From: Lingula anatina
Lineage: Eukaryota; Brachiopoda; Lingulata; Lingulida; Lingulidae
NCBI RefSeq assembly: GCF_001039355.2
Contig: NW_019774903.1
Coordinates: 1-36,491 of the forward strand
Direction: 5' to 3'
DNA: 36,491 nucleotides
Each line of letters starts with the position of its first letter. The stretch's first letter is position 1. Below the pieces are notes generated by a model, which was given only the letters and a program-made list of their open reading frames with translations, did no database searches and was not told where the DNA came from. A program made the translations under genes and the position numbers. Shown in pieces: positions 33,601-36,491 of the stretch.

Positions 33601-35938
33601 TGCTGGTTCCTCTTGATGGCATTGTACTGTTCCTCCAGGAGCTCCACCTTGTGACGGTTATCTGTGATTTTCTCTGCCAGGGGGAGCATGTGCTCCTCCA
33701 GCATCTCCAGGGTGGAGTTAGCAATAATTGGTTGGGTACGTGCTGCAAAAATAATGCAATATACAATGGGCCTTTATGTAAATGCATTAAAAGTTTTAAA
33801 TGTCTGATGGGGTGAAAATAAGAAAACAATATCTTTGTTAATTGGCGCACTAACTGGTATGTTCAAAAGGTCAAAATTCTTTCAGTTTTAAAATTTATGT
33901 CTCATTCCTCAAGAAAATTCATAAATGATACCTAATAACATGATTTTTTTTTCTATTTACCACAAACATTACCCGAGTCTCATATATATTTGCAAACTCA
34001 CTTTCAATATCAGCATGCATGCATACCTCTGGCATTTCCCATAACCAGTGACAAAATGCAAAGTACCTTGCGTTACTGGTTACTGCAAAAGGCATGCTGA
34101 CAGTGGAAGTTTAAAAAATTCTCTGAAACTCAGGCTGATACAACCTAACACCAAGTCAGTTTTCTTACTTGCAATCCTGTTCATCCAGGGGGCGTTAGGT
34201 GTCCCCACATTGTTCTTAATCAGCTTCAGCACATTTCCCAGTACCGCATTCATCAGCTGTGCCGTTACCGTGGTAACATGGTTGCTGGAAGAGGTGTCAA
34301 ACTGCAAACTGTTTCTTCTGTCAGAGCCATAGTCCTGACTATAATGTTATGACAATTAAGGTAAGCTGTTTCTTGTTTTTAAGTGCTATATTATCTTTAT
34401 TTTTCATTCTACAAAAAGTTTCTAGCACCTGCATTTTTGCCACAGAAACTACAGCACAATTAGTTTCCTATCTGTTAATAATTAAAACCATCTTATCTTT
34501 AGAGGGATGTATAAAAATATAATCTATTTCTCTGACTGAGTTTAACTCTTAACTGACAATAATGAGTTCTAAGAAATTGCCAATGTCAAATATGATTTTA
34601 AATATTTAAAGCAGCAAATCACTGTCAAAAAAAATAGTTTTGGTCAGAATTATATTCATCTCTACTTCTACCTCTACCAAGGTACAACATGTGTATTTAC
34701 CCTTCAGTCAAGTTGACATTATCAGGGCCCTGGGACCACCAGAAAGGCAAGTAGCTGAGAGAGAAATAGGATGAGAACTTTAGAAACTGAGAATAAAGTG
34801 AAGAAACATGTAATAATCAGTAATTTTTATGGTATAAGTACTTAGTAATGTGCCCTATTAATGTGAAGAAAAACATTTGTTTGTCAACCAGTATTTAAAA
34901 TATTCAGTGATCAAATTAATTTACAACACAAGTAGACGGGAGACACAAACACATGTACATGTATTTACCATATACCCACAGCTAAGAATCTGGATTATTT
35001 TTAAATATTCACTTATAAAATTGTGCTTTAAAGCACCTTTACTGCACAGATGGACACTTGTCATGATGTGCAAAGAGCTTATATATTAATGGAGAGGTGT
35101 TTGGTTTCTTAAAAGAAACAAATAGGAACAAACACGAAGAGTTGGCTAGCCTGGGCCCCGTATCTCAAAAGCATCATGTATTGCAAATAGCAATATCACA
35201 TAGAGGCTACAATGTATTACATGCATATGGGGCGAGTATGAGTTATGGAATCGAGACGCTTGCGCACAGTCGCAATGCATGATGCTTTCGAGATATGGGG
35301 CCCTGGTTATCTGGGGTGCATCATAGTGATCATTTTGTGGTCTATGTGAAGTTTAAGTAAAAGAGTACCTGCACAGCATGGGCAGAGTGACCTCAATGAC
35401 GTGAGGAGCCTCTTGATATTTGCCGCCGGACTCGGCCAGTTCTTCTATCTCAGCAACAATCTTGTCCAGAGTCGGAAGGTTGTCTGCTAGCTGCTTCATG
35501 ACATCTGAGGGAGGAAAAAGAAGGCACACTCTATTTGTAAAACTCTACTGTACCTTCCATTTCATTTGATGTTTATTACACATTGCCTTCATTGCAATAA
35601 AGAGCAAAAACAATGTTTATTACAGCTAACACAAAGAATACTAGCCAGTCAGAATATTACAGTATATGCAATTAATTTTTTTCGTACATGTATGTAGTGT
35701 AAAGCATGCTTACTTGAGTGATATTGTACACCTTTAGCATAATTAAATAAAAAATAAAATCTTTCTAGAAAGTCTCCAGCTGTTACCTTGTGCCTCCAGG
35801 GAGTGTTCAGCTATCCTCTCCTCTGTGATTCCGTACAACATGGAGTGTTTATTGTACCTGTTCAGCTGGGGCTCCAGGAATGCCACTGGGAATGTGCTGG
35901 CAAAGGAGGCGATGCATTCACCCAGAAGAGGACGATGC
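6141..35938 (-). CDS. RyR: Ryanodine receptor (ER/SR Ca2+-release channel), C-terminal 1841 codons; 5' part outside window
   Basis: 44 exon positions joined by hand give one continuous frame of 1841 aa plus TGA, partial at its N-terminus. RyR is the tetrameric ER/SR Ca2+-release channel. In window numbering: calmodulin-binding segment about 451-487; activating-site glutamates E728 (LLCEGHN) and E802 (LTEYIQ), matching RyR1 E3893 and E3967; EF-hand loops 916-927 and 951-962; membrane domain about 1364-1755; pore filter GGGIGD 1696-1701; zinc site C1760, C1763, H1780, H1785; T1803 (RyR1 T5001) completing the Ca2+ site; W1813 (RyR1 W5011, ATP pocket). The tryptophan of ESYWDKF matches the caffeine-site residue W4716. 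RyR1 numbers are recalled from the family literature. The EF-hand exon exists in three copies. The identity is secure; the alternative exons are inference from sequence. Confidence 0.97.
6244..6292. repeat. (TAA)n microsatellite at splice acceptor of terminal RyR exon
   Basis: About 16 TAA units on +, read as TTA on the transcript strand, forming the whole region upstream of the TATTATAG acceptor. Confidence 0.97.
6409..6755 (+). mobile_element. MITE-like element, copy 1 (about 350 bp, TIR-bounded)
   Basis: Non-coding element whose reverse complement recurs nearly intact at 32961-33308. The ends carry ATAATAACTCTTTG on the left and CGAAGAGTTATTATCCC on the right as terminal inverted repeats, and the middle holds a perfect palindrome (TTAAAATCTCTT and its complement). 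Inside the last RyR intron. No transposase. Confidence 0.75.
6874..6925 (-). CDS. RyR: RyR exon 43 of window (52 nt; Ca2+-site Thr)
   Basis: Encodes [18 protein letters not shown]. The T of DTEY corresponds to RyR1 T5001, third contributor to the activating Ca2+ site. Acceptor CTTACAG, donor GTGGGG. Confidence 0.96.
7185..7285 (-). CDS. RyR: RyR exon 42 of window (C-terminal zinc site)
   Basis: Encodes [20 protein letters not shown] then [14 protein letters not shown]-x2-C and H-x4-H match the C2H2 zinc site of the RyR C-terminal domain. Ends AT| to split the following Met codon. Confidence 0.98.
7286..7735 (-). other. RyR intron with G-run
   Basis: 450-nt intron. The + strand carries a run of seven then nine G (about 7550-7568), i.e. 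a C-rich run in the transcript. Nothing else recognised. Confidence 0.5.
7736..7800 (-). CDS. RyR: RyR exon 41 of window (cytoplasmic S6 extension)
   Basis: Encodes [20 protein letters not shown] ending E, nearly identical to vertebrate RyR. Confidence 0.98.
8110..8217 (-). CDS. RyR: RyR exon 40 of window (filter end and S6 gate helix)
   Basis: Completes the filter (GD) and encodes [20 protein letters not shown] then [15 protein letters not shown], the S6 inner gate helix. Confidence 0.98.
8417..8465 (-). CDS. RyR: RyR exon 39 of window (pore helix and filter)
   Basis: 49-nt exon encoding [16 protein letters not shown]. The GGGIGD selectivity filter is split by the following intron after GGGI plus one base. 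Confidence 0.98.
8780..8911 (-). CDS. RyR: RyR exon 38 of window (S5)
   Basis: Encodes [20 protein letters not shown] (S5) then [20 protein letters not shown] and DMLT in the luminal loop. Confidence 0.98.
9265..9411 (-). CDS. RyR: RyR exon 37 of window (S3 and S4)
   Basis: Encodes [38 protein letters not shown] and [11 protein letters not shown], matching vertebrate S3, S4 and the S4-S5 linker. Phase 0. Confidence 0.98.
9490..9611. repeat. Perfect 61-bp tandem duplication in RyR intron
   Basis: 9490-9550 and 9551-9611 are two adjacent identical copies beginning AATAAATACCATAAATATG. Lies in the intron between window exons 37 and 36. Confidence 0.9.
9787..9978 (-). CDS. RyR: RyR exon 36 of window
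   Basis: Encodes [20 protein letters not shown], then [20 protein letters not shown] ending DN, matching RyR VKYQIWKFGVIFTDN. Confidence 0.97.
10289..10462 (-). CDS. RyR: RyR exon 35 of window (S2-S3 cytoplasmic, caffeine-site Trp)
   Basis: Encodes [33 protein letters not shown] and [11 protein letters not shown]. The tryptophan of YWDKF corresponds to RyR1 W4716 in the caffeine pocket. Donor GTACCT. Confidence 0.97.
10797..10946. repeat. RyR: Diverged tandem duplication covering an exon end and its splice donor
   Basis: The block around 10836-10870 (ACCAAGTATTACCTTTAAGC... on +) repeats at 10909-10944. The second instance contains the last bases and donor of RyR window exon 34. The repeat extends further into the intron (TAATGGCAATTC in both copies). 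Confidence 0.85.
10920..11147 (-). CDS. RyR: RyR exon 34 of window (S1-S2 loop and S2)
   Basis: Encodes [20 protein letters not shown], an acidic loop ([18 protein letters not shown]), then [20 protein letters not shown] and IAIAYYCLK (S2). Its last 27 bases and the donor GTAATA are duplicated just downstream (10836-10872). Confidence 0.96.
11148..11765 (-). other. Other RyR introns over 300 nt without features
   Basis: This 618-nt intron, and those at 7801-8109, 8466-8779, 8912-9264, 9979-10288, 12558-12887, 13622-13963, 14068-14486, 20156-20608, 21034-21338, 22263-22718, 26659-27130, 33743-34168 and 34339-34700, are AT-rich GT-AG introns in which I see no further exon, RNA gene or repeat worth naming. 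Confidence 0.45.
11766..11852 (-). CDS. RyR: RyR exon 33 of window (transmembrane S1)
   Basis: Encodes [20 protein letters not shown] then INFVLLFYQ, matching RyR [27 protein letters not shown]. Phase 0 at both ends. Confidence 0.97.
12049..12154 (-). CDS. RyR: RyR exon 32 of window (pre-S1)
   Basis: Encodes [20 protein letters not shown] and [15 protein letters not shown] leading into S1. The acceptor (ATATCAG) sits on a (TATTA)n microsatellite. Confidence 0.9.
12157..12202. repeat. (TAATA)n pentanucleotide repeat at RyR splice acceptor
   Basis: About nine pentanucleotide units immediately upstream (transcript sense) of the exon 32 acceptor. Confidence 0.95.
12357..12557 (-). CDS. RyR: RyR exon 31 of window (divergent linker)
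   Basis: Encodes [20 protein letters not shown] and later [15 protein letters not shown] and [12 protein letters not shown]. Low-complexity, probably unstructured and cytoplasmic. The reading frame is set by both neighbours. Confidence 0.85.
12888..13127 (-). CDS. RyR: RyR exon 30 of window (divergent linker)
   Basis: Starts after ATTATAG ([17 protein letters not shown]) and ends REETDVGVE. Rich in Gly, Pro, Lys and Glu; this is the poorly conserved linker between the EF-hand block and S1. Support comes from phase agreement (2 in, 2 out), an open frame and GC content above the surrounding introns. Confidence 0.85.
13421..13621 (-). CDS. RyR: RyR exon 29 of window (hydrophobic segments before S1)
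   Basis: Encodes [32 protein letters not shown] and [20 protein letters not shown]. The two hydrophobic stretches may be membrane-associated helices in the region divergent between RyR types. Ends TG| to form a split tryptophan codon. Confidence 0.88.
13964..14067 (-). CDS. RyR: RyR exon 28 of window (start of variable linker)
   Basis: Encodes [20 protein letters not shown] then [14 protein letters not shown]. Follows FCEDTIFEM as in all RyRs; the remainder is species-variable. Donor GTAAGT, phase 2. Confidence 0.9.
14487..14585 (-). CDS. RyR: RyR exon 27 of window
   Basis: Encodes [20 protein letters not shown] and [13 protein letters not shown], matching RyR [20 protein letters not shown]. 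Phase 0 at both ends. Confidence 0.97.
14841..14997 (-). CDS. RyR: RyR exon 26 of window
   Basis: Encodes [38 protein letters not shown] and QWEKPQIK, matching RyR SILEYFRPYLGRIEIMG...RIERIYFEI. Acceptor ATTCTCAG, donor GTAGAA. Confidence 0.97.
15361..15431. repeat. (AT)n microsatellite
   Basis: About 35 AT units inside the 619-nt intron between RyR window exons 25 and 26. Confidence 0.98.
15617..15778 (-). CDS. RyR: RyR exon 25 of window (EF-hand 2)
   Basis: Encodes [37 protein letters not shown] and [16 protein letters not shown]. The second EF loop [12 protein letters not shown] is canonical. The first base C completes a codon from whichever EF-hand 1 exon is used. Confidence 0.97.
15779..17527 (-). 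other. 1.75-kb RyR intron between EF-hand 1 copy a and EF-hand 2 exon
   Basis: No exon-like segment with convincing splice signals. Contains an A-run near 16868 and AAAT-rich simple sequence near 16950-16978. If EF-hand exon choice uses RNA pairing, this intron is one place to look for docking or selector sites; I could not identify any by eye. Confidence 0.45.
17528..17607 (-). CDS. RyR: RyR alternative EF-hand 1 exon, copy a (3'-most)
   Basis: 80-nt exon between TCTTCACAG and GTAAGC, with the same phases. Reads [15 protein letters not shown] then [11 protein letters not shown]. The loop [12 protein letters not shown] is canonical. It has the best consensus donor of the three and is nearest exon 25. 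Confidence 0.9.
17772..17834 (-). CDS. Candidate 63-nt cassette exon between EF-hand copies b and a
   Basis: Open 21-codon stretch reading [18 protein letters not shown] then HLL, bounded by acceptor CCTTGCTACAG and donor GTATAT, phase 0 at both ends. It could only be joined between exon 23 and copy a without shifting frame. I do not recognise the peptide in any RyR. It may be a decoy. Confidence 0.3.
18391..18470 (-). CDS. RyR: RyR alternative EF-hand 1 exon, copy b (middle)
   Basis: 80-nt exon between CTTACTAG and GTTTGT, with the same phases as copies a and c. Reads [15 protein letters not shown] then [11 protein letters not shown]. The loop [12 protein letters not shown] is canonical but carries W and C where copy a has V and P. 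The donor is weak. Confidence 0.85.
18471..19109 (-). other. Introns around EF-hand exon copies
   Basis: 639 nt between copies c and b (this interval) and 783 nt between b and a (17608-18390). Both are AT-rich. The second contains the 63-nt candidate cassette. No fourth EF-hand copy was found in either strand of these intervals. Confidence 0.5.
19110..19189 (-). CDS. RyR: RyR alternative EF-hand 1 exon, copy c (5'-most)
   Basis: 80-nt exon between TATTTCAG and GTGTGT, phase 0 in and phase 2 out. Reads [15 protein letters not shown] then [11 protein letters not shown]. The loop [12 protein letters not shown] has all canonical EF-hand ligand positions. It is most diverged from the other copies before the loop (AAD rather than EFD). 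Confidence 0.85.
19190..20089 (-). other. 900-nt RyR intron before EF-hand copy c
   Basis: AT-rich; a 143-codon open frame on the - strand (19438-19869) has no RyR similarity or exon signals. No feature assigned. Confidence 0.45.
20090..20155 (-). CDS. RyR: RyR exon 23 of window (constitutive, before EF-hand exons)
   Basis: Encodes [20 protein letters not shown] then FL, matching RyR MILKFFDMFLKLKD...SEAF. It ends in phase 0 and can join any of the three EF-hand exons. Confidence 0.95.
20609..20679 (-). CDS. RyR: RyR exon 22 of window
   Basis: Encodes [20 protein letters not shown] and ANVE, matching RyR GNVVNGTIGKQMVDMLVESS. Acceptor CTCTCACCAG, donor GTGAAT. Confidence 0.95.
20952..21033 (-). 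CDS. RyR: RyR exon 21 of window
   Basis: Encodes [20 protein letters not shown] and MLLSMLE, equivalent to RyR [20 protein letters not shown]. Acceptor TTTTCTTCAG, donor GTACTT. Confidence 0.95.
21339..21443 (-). CDS. RyR: RyR exon 20 of window
   Basis: Encodes [20 protein letters not shown] and [15 protein letters not shown], matching Ry[21 protein letters not shown]. The acceptor lies directly on a (TTA)n microsatellite. Confidence 0.97.
21446..21505. repeat. (TAA)n microsatellite at RyR exon 20 acceptor
   Basis: About 20 TAA units on +, TTA in the transcript, running directly into the TATTATCAG acceptor. Confidence 0.97.
21645..21686. repeat. Poly-C then (AC)n tract
   Basis: Fourteen C followed by about 14 AC units on +. 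In the RyR transcript this is (GU)n then a G-run, about 200 nt upstream of exon 20. Confidence 0.95.
22134..22262 (-). CDS. RyR: RyR exon 19 of window (second Ca2+-site glutamate)
   Basis: Encodes [20 protein letters not shown] and [14 protein letters not shown]. The E of LTEYIQ is equivalent to RyR1 E3967 and the Q to Q3970. Phase 0 at both ends. Confidence 0.97.
22719..22807 (-). CDS. RyR: RyR exon 18 of window (core solenoid)
   Basis: Encodes [20 protein letters not shown] then [10 protein letters not shown], nearly identical to vertebrate RyR. Acceptor TGATTGCAG, donor GTATTA. Confidence 0.97.
22884..23015. repeat. Fold-back element, AGCCAAAT family, in RyR intron
   Basis: Left end GCTAGTGCAATGATTTTAGC...CAAAT; right end ATTTGGCTAAATTTACTATG...CTAG, its imperfect complement. 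Resembles the cofilin-intron element at 1237-1396. Confidence 0.4.
23290..23444 (-). CDS. RyR: RyR exon 17 of window (first Ca2+-site glutamate)
   Basis: Encodes [20 protein letters not shown] and [14 protein letters not shown]. The E and H of CEGHN are equivalent to RyR1 E3893 and H3895, where E3893 ligates activating Ca2+. The intervening loop is shorter than in vertebrates. Confidence 0.96.
23609..23685 (-). CDS. RyR: RyR exon 16 of window
   Basis: Encodes [20 protein letters not shown] and MMQRCS, matching RyR [20 protein letters not shown]. Donor GTAAGG. Confidence 0.95.
23961..24040 (-). CDS. RyR: RyR exon 15 of window
   Basis: Encodes [20 protein letters not shown] and NEEIQS, aligned with RyR STLKLGISILNGGNAEVQ. 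Acceptor GTCTTCCAG, donor GTAAGT. Confidence 0.94.
24312..24411 (-). CDS. RyR: RyR exon 14 of window
   Basis: Encodes [20 protein letters not shown] then [13 protein letters not shown], matching RyR EKQMEKQRLLYQQARLHTRG and AAEMVLQMISA. Its acceptor is TTATTATTATAG, without the usual pyrimidine-rich tract. Confidence 0.95.
24517..25006. repeat. Tandem duplication (period about 337 bp) abutting assembly gap
   Basis: GTGAAAAATTAAATTTTCAC at 24517 recurs at 24854, and similarity continues through TTTCTTTCCTGTAAGTTTG and AGTAAGTGACATGATTT to the gap edge. The second copy has an AAAT-repeat insertion. Confidence 0.85.
25007..25957. other. Assembly gap (951 N), intronic
   Basis: Unknown bases inside the intron between RyR exons 13 and 14. 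The protein reads straight across that junction in register with vertebrate RyR, so no exon need be missing. Both flanks are locally duplicated sequence, which probably caused the gap. Confidence 0.95.
25958..26192. repeat. Tandem duplication (period 161 bp) on the right flank of the gap
   Basis: A block of about 75 bp starting TATTATGAATATTCATCAG at 25958 is repeated at 26119 with one visible mismatch. The second copy leads into a CGACGACGG-rich stretch and a hairpin at 26256-26283. Probably a dispersed repeat family; class unknown. Confidence 0.8.
26256..26283. repeat. Perfect 13-bp inverted repeat (hairpin)
   Basis: ATGTACAGACACA and its exact complement separated by two bases, just past the CGACGACGG-rich repeat end. 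It could be the terminal hairpin of the neighbouring repeat. Confidence 0.6.
26593..26658 (-). CDS. RyR: RyR exon 13 of window (acidic linker)
   Basis: Encodes [18 protein letters not shown] then ASFQ, equivalent to the acidic RyR linker before EKQMEKQRLL. Phase 0 at both ends, and it joins exon 14 directly across the assembly gap. Confidence 0.88.
27131..27292 (-). CDS. RyR: RyR exon 12 of window (acidic stretch plus helix)
   Basis: Begins with an acidic/basic run ([20 protein letters not shown]) and continues [20 protein letters not shown] and [13 protein letters not shown], colinear with RyR [20 protein letters not shown] and YLYMAYADIMAKS. Confidence 0.94.
27527..27608. repeat. (GT)n microsatellite, 82 bp
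   Basis: About 41 GT units on +, i.e. (AC)n in the RyR transcript, starting roughly 40 nt downstream of the exon 11 donor. Confidence 0.98.
27650..27743 (-). CDS. RyR: RyR exon 11 of window
   Basis: Encodes [16 protein letters not shown] then [14 protein letters not shown], matching RyR [20 protein letters not shown]. Donor GTAAGT. A long AC repeat (on the transcript strand) begins about 40 nt past the donor. Confidence 0.93.
28009..28121 (-). CDS. RyR: RyR exon 10 of window (calmodulin-binding segment)
   Basis: Encodes [20 protein letters not shown] followed by [12 protein letters not shown], the counterpart of the RyR1 3614-3643 calmodulin-binding peptide. The redox-reactive cysteine of the ACFR motif is conserved. 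Acceptor CATTTCCTCAG, donor GTAAAC. Confidence 0.96.
28418..28561 (-). CDS. RyR: RyR exon 9 of window
   Basis: Encodes [20 protein letters not shown] then [20 protein letters not shown], aligned with the RyR LRWQMALY...PEKIVRRVQEVSAVL helix. Phase 0 at both ends. Confidence 0.92.
28768..28827 (-). CDS. RyR: RyR exon 8 of window (60 nt)
   Basis: Encodes [20 protein letters not shown], corresponding to the RyR DTDEEVREFLQNNLHL segment. It follows a 3.35-kb intron. Acceptor GATGTCTTAG, donor GTAAAG; phase 0. Confidence 0.9.
28828..32177 (-). other. 3.35-kb RyR intron (largest fully sequenced intron in the window)
   Basis: Mostly AT-rich, with a T-run at about 31447-31463. The only exon-like, GC-richer segment I found is the 39-nt candidate at 30763-30801. 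Other open frames here lack splice signals or family similarity. Confidence 0.5.
30763..30801 (-). CDS. RyR: Candidate 39-nt RyR cassette microexon
   Basis: Open 13-codon stretch [13 protein letters not shown] after a good acceptor (TTTTGCCTTCCAG) and before donor GTAGGG, phase 0 at both ends. It would fit in frame between window exons 7 (ends LIQ) and 8 (starts KEPEGD). Its local GC content is clearly above the surrounding intron. No homologous insertion is known to me. Confidence 0.45.
32178..32474 (-). CDS. RyR: RyR exon 7 of window (99 codons)
   Basis: Encodes [20 protein letters not shown], a variable linker rich in Ser/Gln/Lys, then [20 protein letters not shown]. Matches RyR [20 protein letters not shown] and LKKMLPIGLNM. 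Phase 0 at both ends. Confidence 0.96.
32684..32842 (-). CDS. RyR: RyR exon 6 of window
   Basis: Encodes [31 protein letters not shown] and [11 protein letters not shown], colinear with RyR [20 protein letters not shown] and IFIYWSKS. Phase 0 at both ends. Confidence 0.95.
32961..33308 (-). mobile_element. MITE-like element, copy 2 (348 bp, perfect 23-bp TIRs)
   Basis: Ends are exact inverted repeats: ATTAAAGGGATAATAACTCT... at 32961-32983 and its complement at 33286-33308. It has the same internal sequence as 6409-6755 in opposite orientation, including the central palindrome and a CACGTG. Sits in the intron between RyR window exons 5 and 6. Confidence 0.8.
33564..33742 (-). CDS. RyR: RyR exon 5 of window
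   Basis: Encodes [20 protein letters not shown], then a charged helical stretch ([18 protein letters not shown]) equivalent to the RyR FAQPIVSRARPELL...RLRKRA helix. The donor is GTTTGT, weaker than consensus. Confidence 0.92.
34169..34338 (-). CDS. RyR: RyR exon 4 of window
   Basis: Encodes [19 protein letters not shown] followed by [20 protein letters not shown] and PWMNRIA, matching the RyR LNSLLGNILRIIVNNLG region. The frame requires acceptor ATTATAG (start 34338), not the nearby CAG four bases inside. RRNSL is a consensus-type PKA/CaMK site in the species-variable start. Confidence 0.9.
34701..34754 (-). CDS. RyR: RyR exon 3 of window (54 nt)
   Basis: Encodes [17 protein letters not shown], equivalent to the vertebrate SYLPRWWERGPE segment. 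Acceptor CTCTCTCAG; ends in phase 2 (GG) at GTAAAT. Confidence 0.93.
35150..35305. repeat. GC-rich fold-back (MITE-like) element
   Basis: 35-bp imperfect terminal inverted repeats: left CCTGGGCCCCGTATCTCAAA..., right end the complement of CCAGGGCCCCATATCTCGAA..., both continuing AGCATCATG(T/C)ATTGC. Lies in the intron between RyR window exons 2 and 3. The short open frame over it is not a gene. Confidence 0.7.
35369..35504 (-). CDS. RyR: RyR exon 2 of window
   Basis: Encodes [30 protein letters not shown] and [13 protein letters not shown], a well conserved RyR block. Acceptor CCTCCCTCAG, donor GTACTC. Confidence 0.95.
35787..35938 (-). CDS. RyR: RyR exon 1 of window (bridging solenoid)
   Basis: Reads [20 protein letters not shown] then [16 protein letters not shown], matching the RyR1 [20 protein letters not shown] region. 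Acceptor CCACTAG, donor GTAACA. The first base completes a codon from an exon upstream of the window. Confidence 0.93.
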
Positions 35939-36000
35939 CTAGTGGCAGATATAGCAAGAGGTTTATTATTTCTCTACCATTTATCAATTACAGATTTCAT

Positions 36001-36036
<36 letters not shown>

Positions 36037-36491
36037 TTTATAAAGATTATTAGATGTCAGCATCAATCCAGAAAGTTTTTTTTTTCAAAGCTGCACACAA
36101 AATTACAATGTGTTCAGAAAGGTGCTAAAAACTTCCCAGTTAAAACTTTTAAAGCTCAAGAAAGTAGACTTTGATTGCAACTTCAAAAAATACACTTCAC
36201 AAAGTATTTTCTTTTAAATTCTGTAGAGTGCAATGCAATTATATGTATTTCATCTATTTATCACCACTATTTCTACTAGATATTATATTCTTTCAGCTCC
36301 AGCAGAGGAAATTTTAGCCAAATGCTAACCATCTATCAAAAGTAGAAAATAAAAAGTTGATTTCCTTTGACTACAAAATAAAAGAGAAATCTATGGAAGT
36401 GTGTTTAAATGATAACTCACTTCATAAGAAGGAAACACAGCCATGATGTCAAAAAATTTGAATGTTTTAGCTCTGGTGTTTTTAAAAGGGA
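35939..36491 (-). other. RyR intron and window end
   Basis: Intron sequence upstream of window exon 1. A donor-like GTGAGT lies at the complement of 36413-36418, and the 73 nt beyond it are open in one phase-compatible frame. The peptide does not clearly match the expected RyR segment, so no exon is called. Confidence 0.35.
36003..36032. repeat. (GA)n microsatellite
   Basis: Fifteen GA units in the intron upstream of RyR window exon 1. Confidence 0.95.

Noticed and set aside
34169-34334. Alternative start of RyR window exon 4 at the inner CAG (34335-34337)
   Set aside because: It would break the frame set by the preceding exon (ends GG in phase 2); the outer ATTATAG acceptor restores it.
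35097-35282. 61-codon + strand open frame in a GC-rich patch
   Set aside because: Lies over the 35150-35305 fold-back element; no family similarity and no splice signals.
36419-36491. Possible further RyR exon at the window end (donor GTGAGT, open frame ending in a phase that fits exon 1)
   Set aside because: The peptide (ends SWLCFLLMK) does not match the conserved RyR segment expected before HRPLLGEC. Another frame is also open, and the upstream boundary is outside the window.

Overview
This is an AT-rich metazoan nuclear genome window. It has split genes with GT-AG introns, many microsatellites, dispersed fold-back repeats and a 951-base assembly gap. Two protein-coding genes lie tail to tail. 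On the + strand, at about 1.0-3.8 kb, is a small cofilin/ADF (actin-depolymerising factor) gene. On the - strand, from 36 kb down to 6.1 kb, is the 3' part of a ryanodine receptor (RyR) gene. The RyR is invertebrate-like: both EF-hands are canonical and the linker before the membrane domain is short. The organism looks like a bilaterian invertebrate, plausibly a lophotrochozoan such as a mollusc; that placement is inference only.

Layout. 1-1026: upstream intron or 5' flank of cofilin. 1027-3233: four cofilin coding exons, one only 18 nt long, followed by a 3' UTR to about 3840. 3840-4610: convergent intergenic spacer. 4610-6140: probable RyR 3' UTR. 6141-35938: 44 RyR coding exon positions. 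I reconstructed these by hand and the phases agree throughout: 5526 nt plus one leading base, giving 1841 codons and a stop. They correspond to roughly the last 1850 residues of vertebrate RyR. The 5' part of the gene lies beyond 36.5 kb. The gap (25007-25957) falls inside one intron and appears to hide no exon.

RyR is the calcium-release channel of the ER/SR. Read in transcript order (high to low coordinates), the window encodes the C-terminal part of the bridging solenoid, the calmodulin-binding segment, the core solenoid with the two glutamates of the activating Ca2+ site, the EF-hand pair, the membrane domain with pore filter GGGIGD, and the C-terminal domain with its C2H2 zinc site. Cofilin severs and depolymerises actin filaments. 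Nothing in the sequence links the two genes beyond their convergent arrangement.

The most notable feature is in RyR. The exon encoding the first EF-hand is present in three alternative copies (17528-17607, 18391-18470, 19110-19189). Each is exactly 80 nt, has the same splice phases and encodes an intact Ca2+-binding loop. Because 80 is not a multiple of 3, only one copy can be used per mRNA, so the channel's EF-hand looks swappable by mutually exclusive splicing. Two further phase-compatible candidate cassette exons (63 nt at 17772-17834 and 39 nt at 30763-30801) would add to RyR isoform diversity. Other observations are splice acceptors built on TTA or TATTA microsatellites, a duplicated exon end with its splice donor, an inverted pair of about 350-bp MITE-like elements in RyR introns, and further fold-back repeats.
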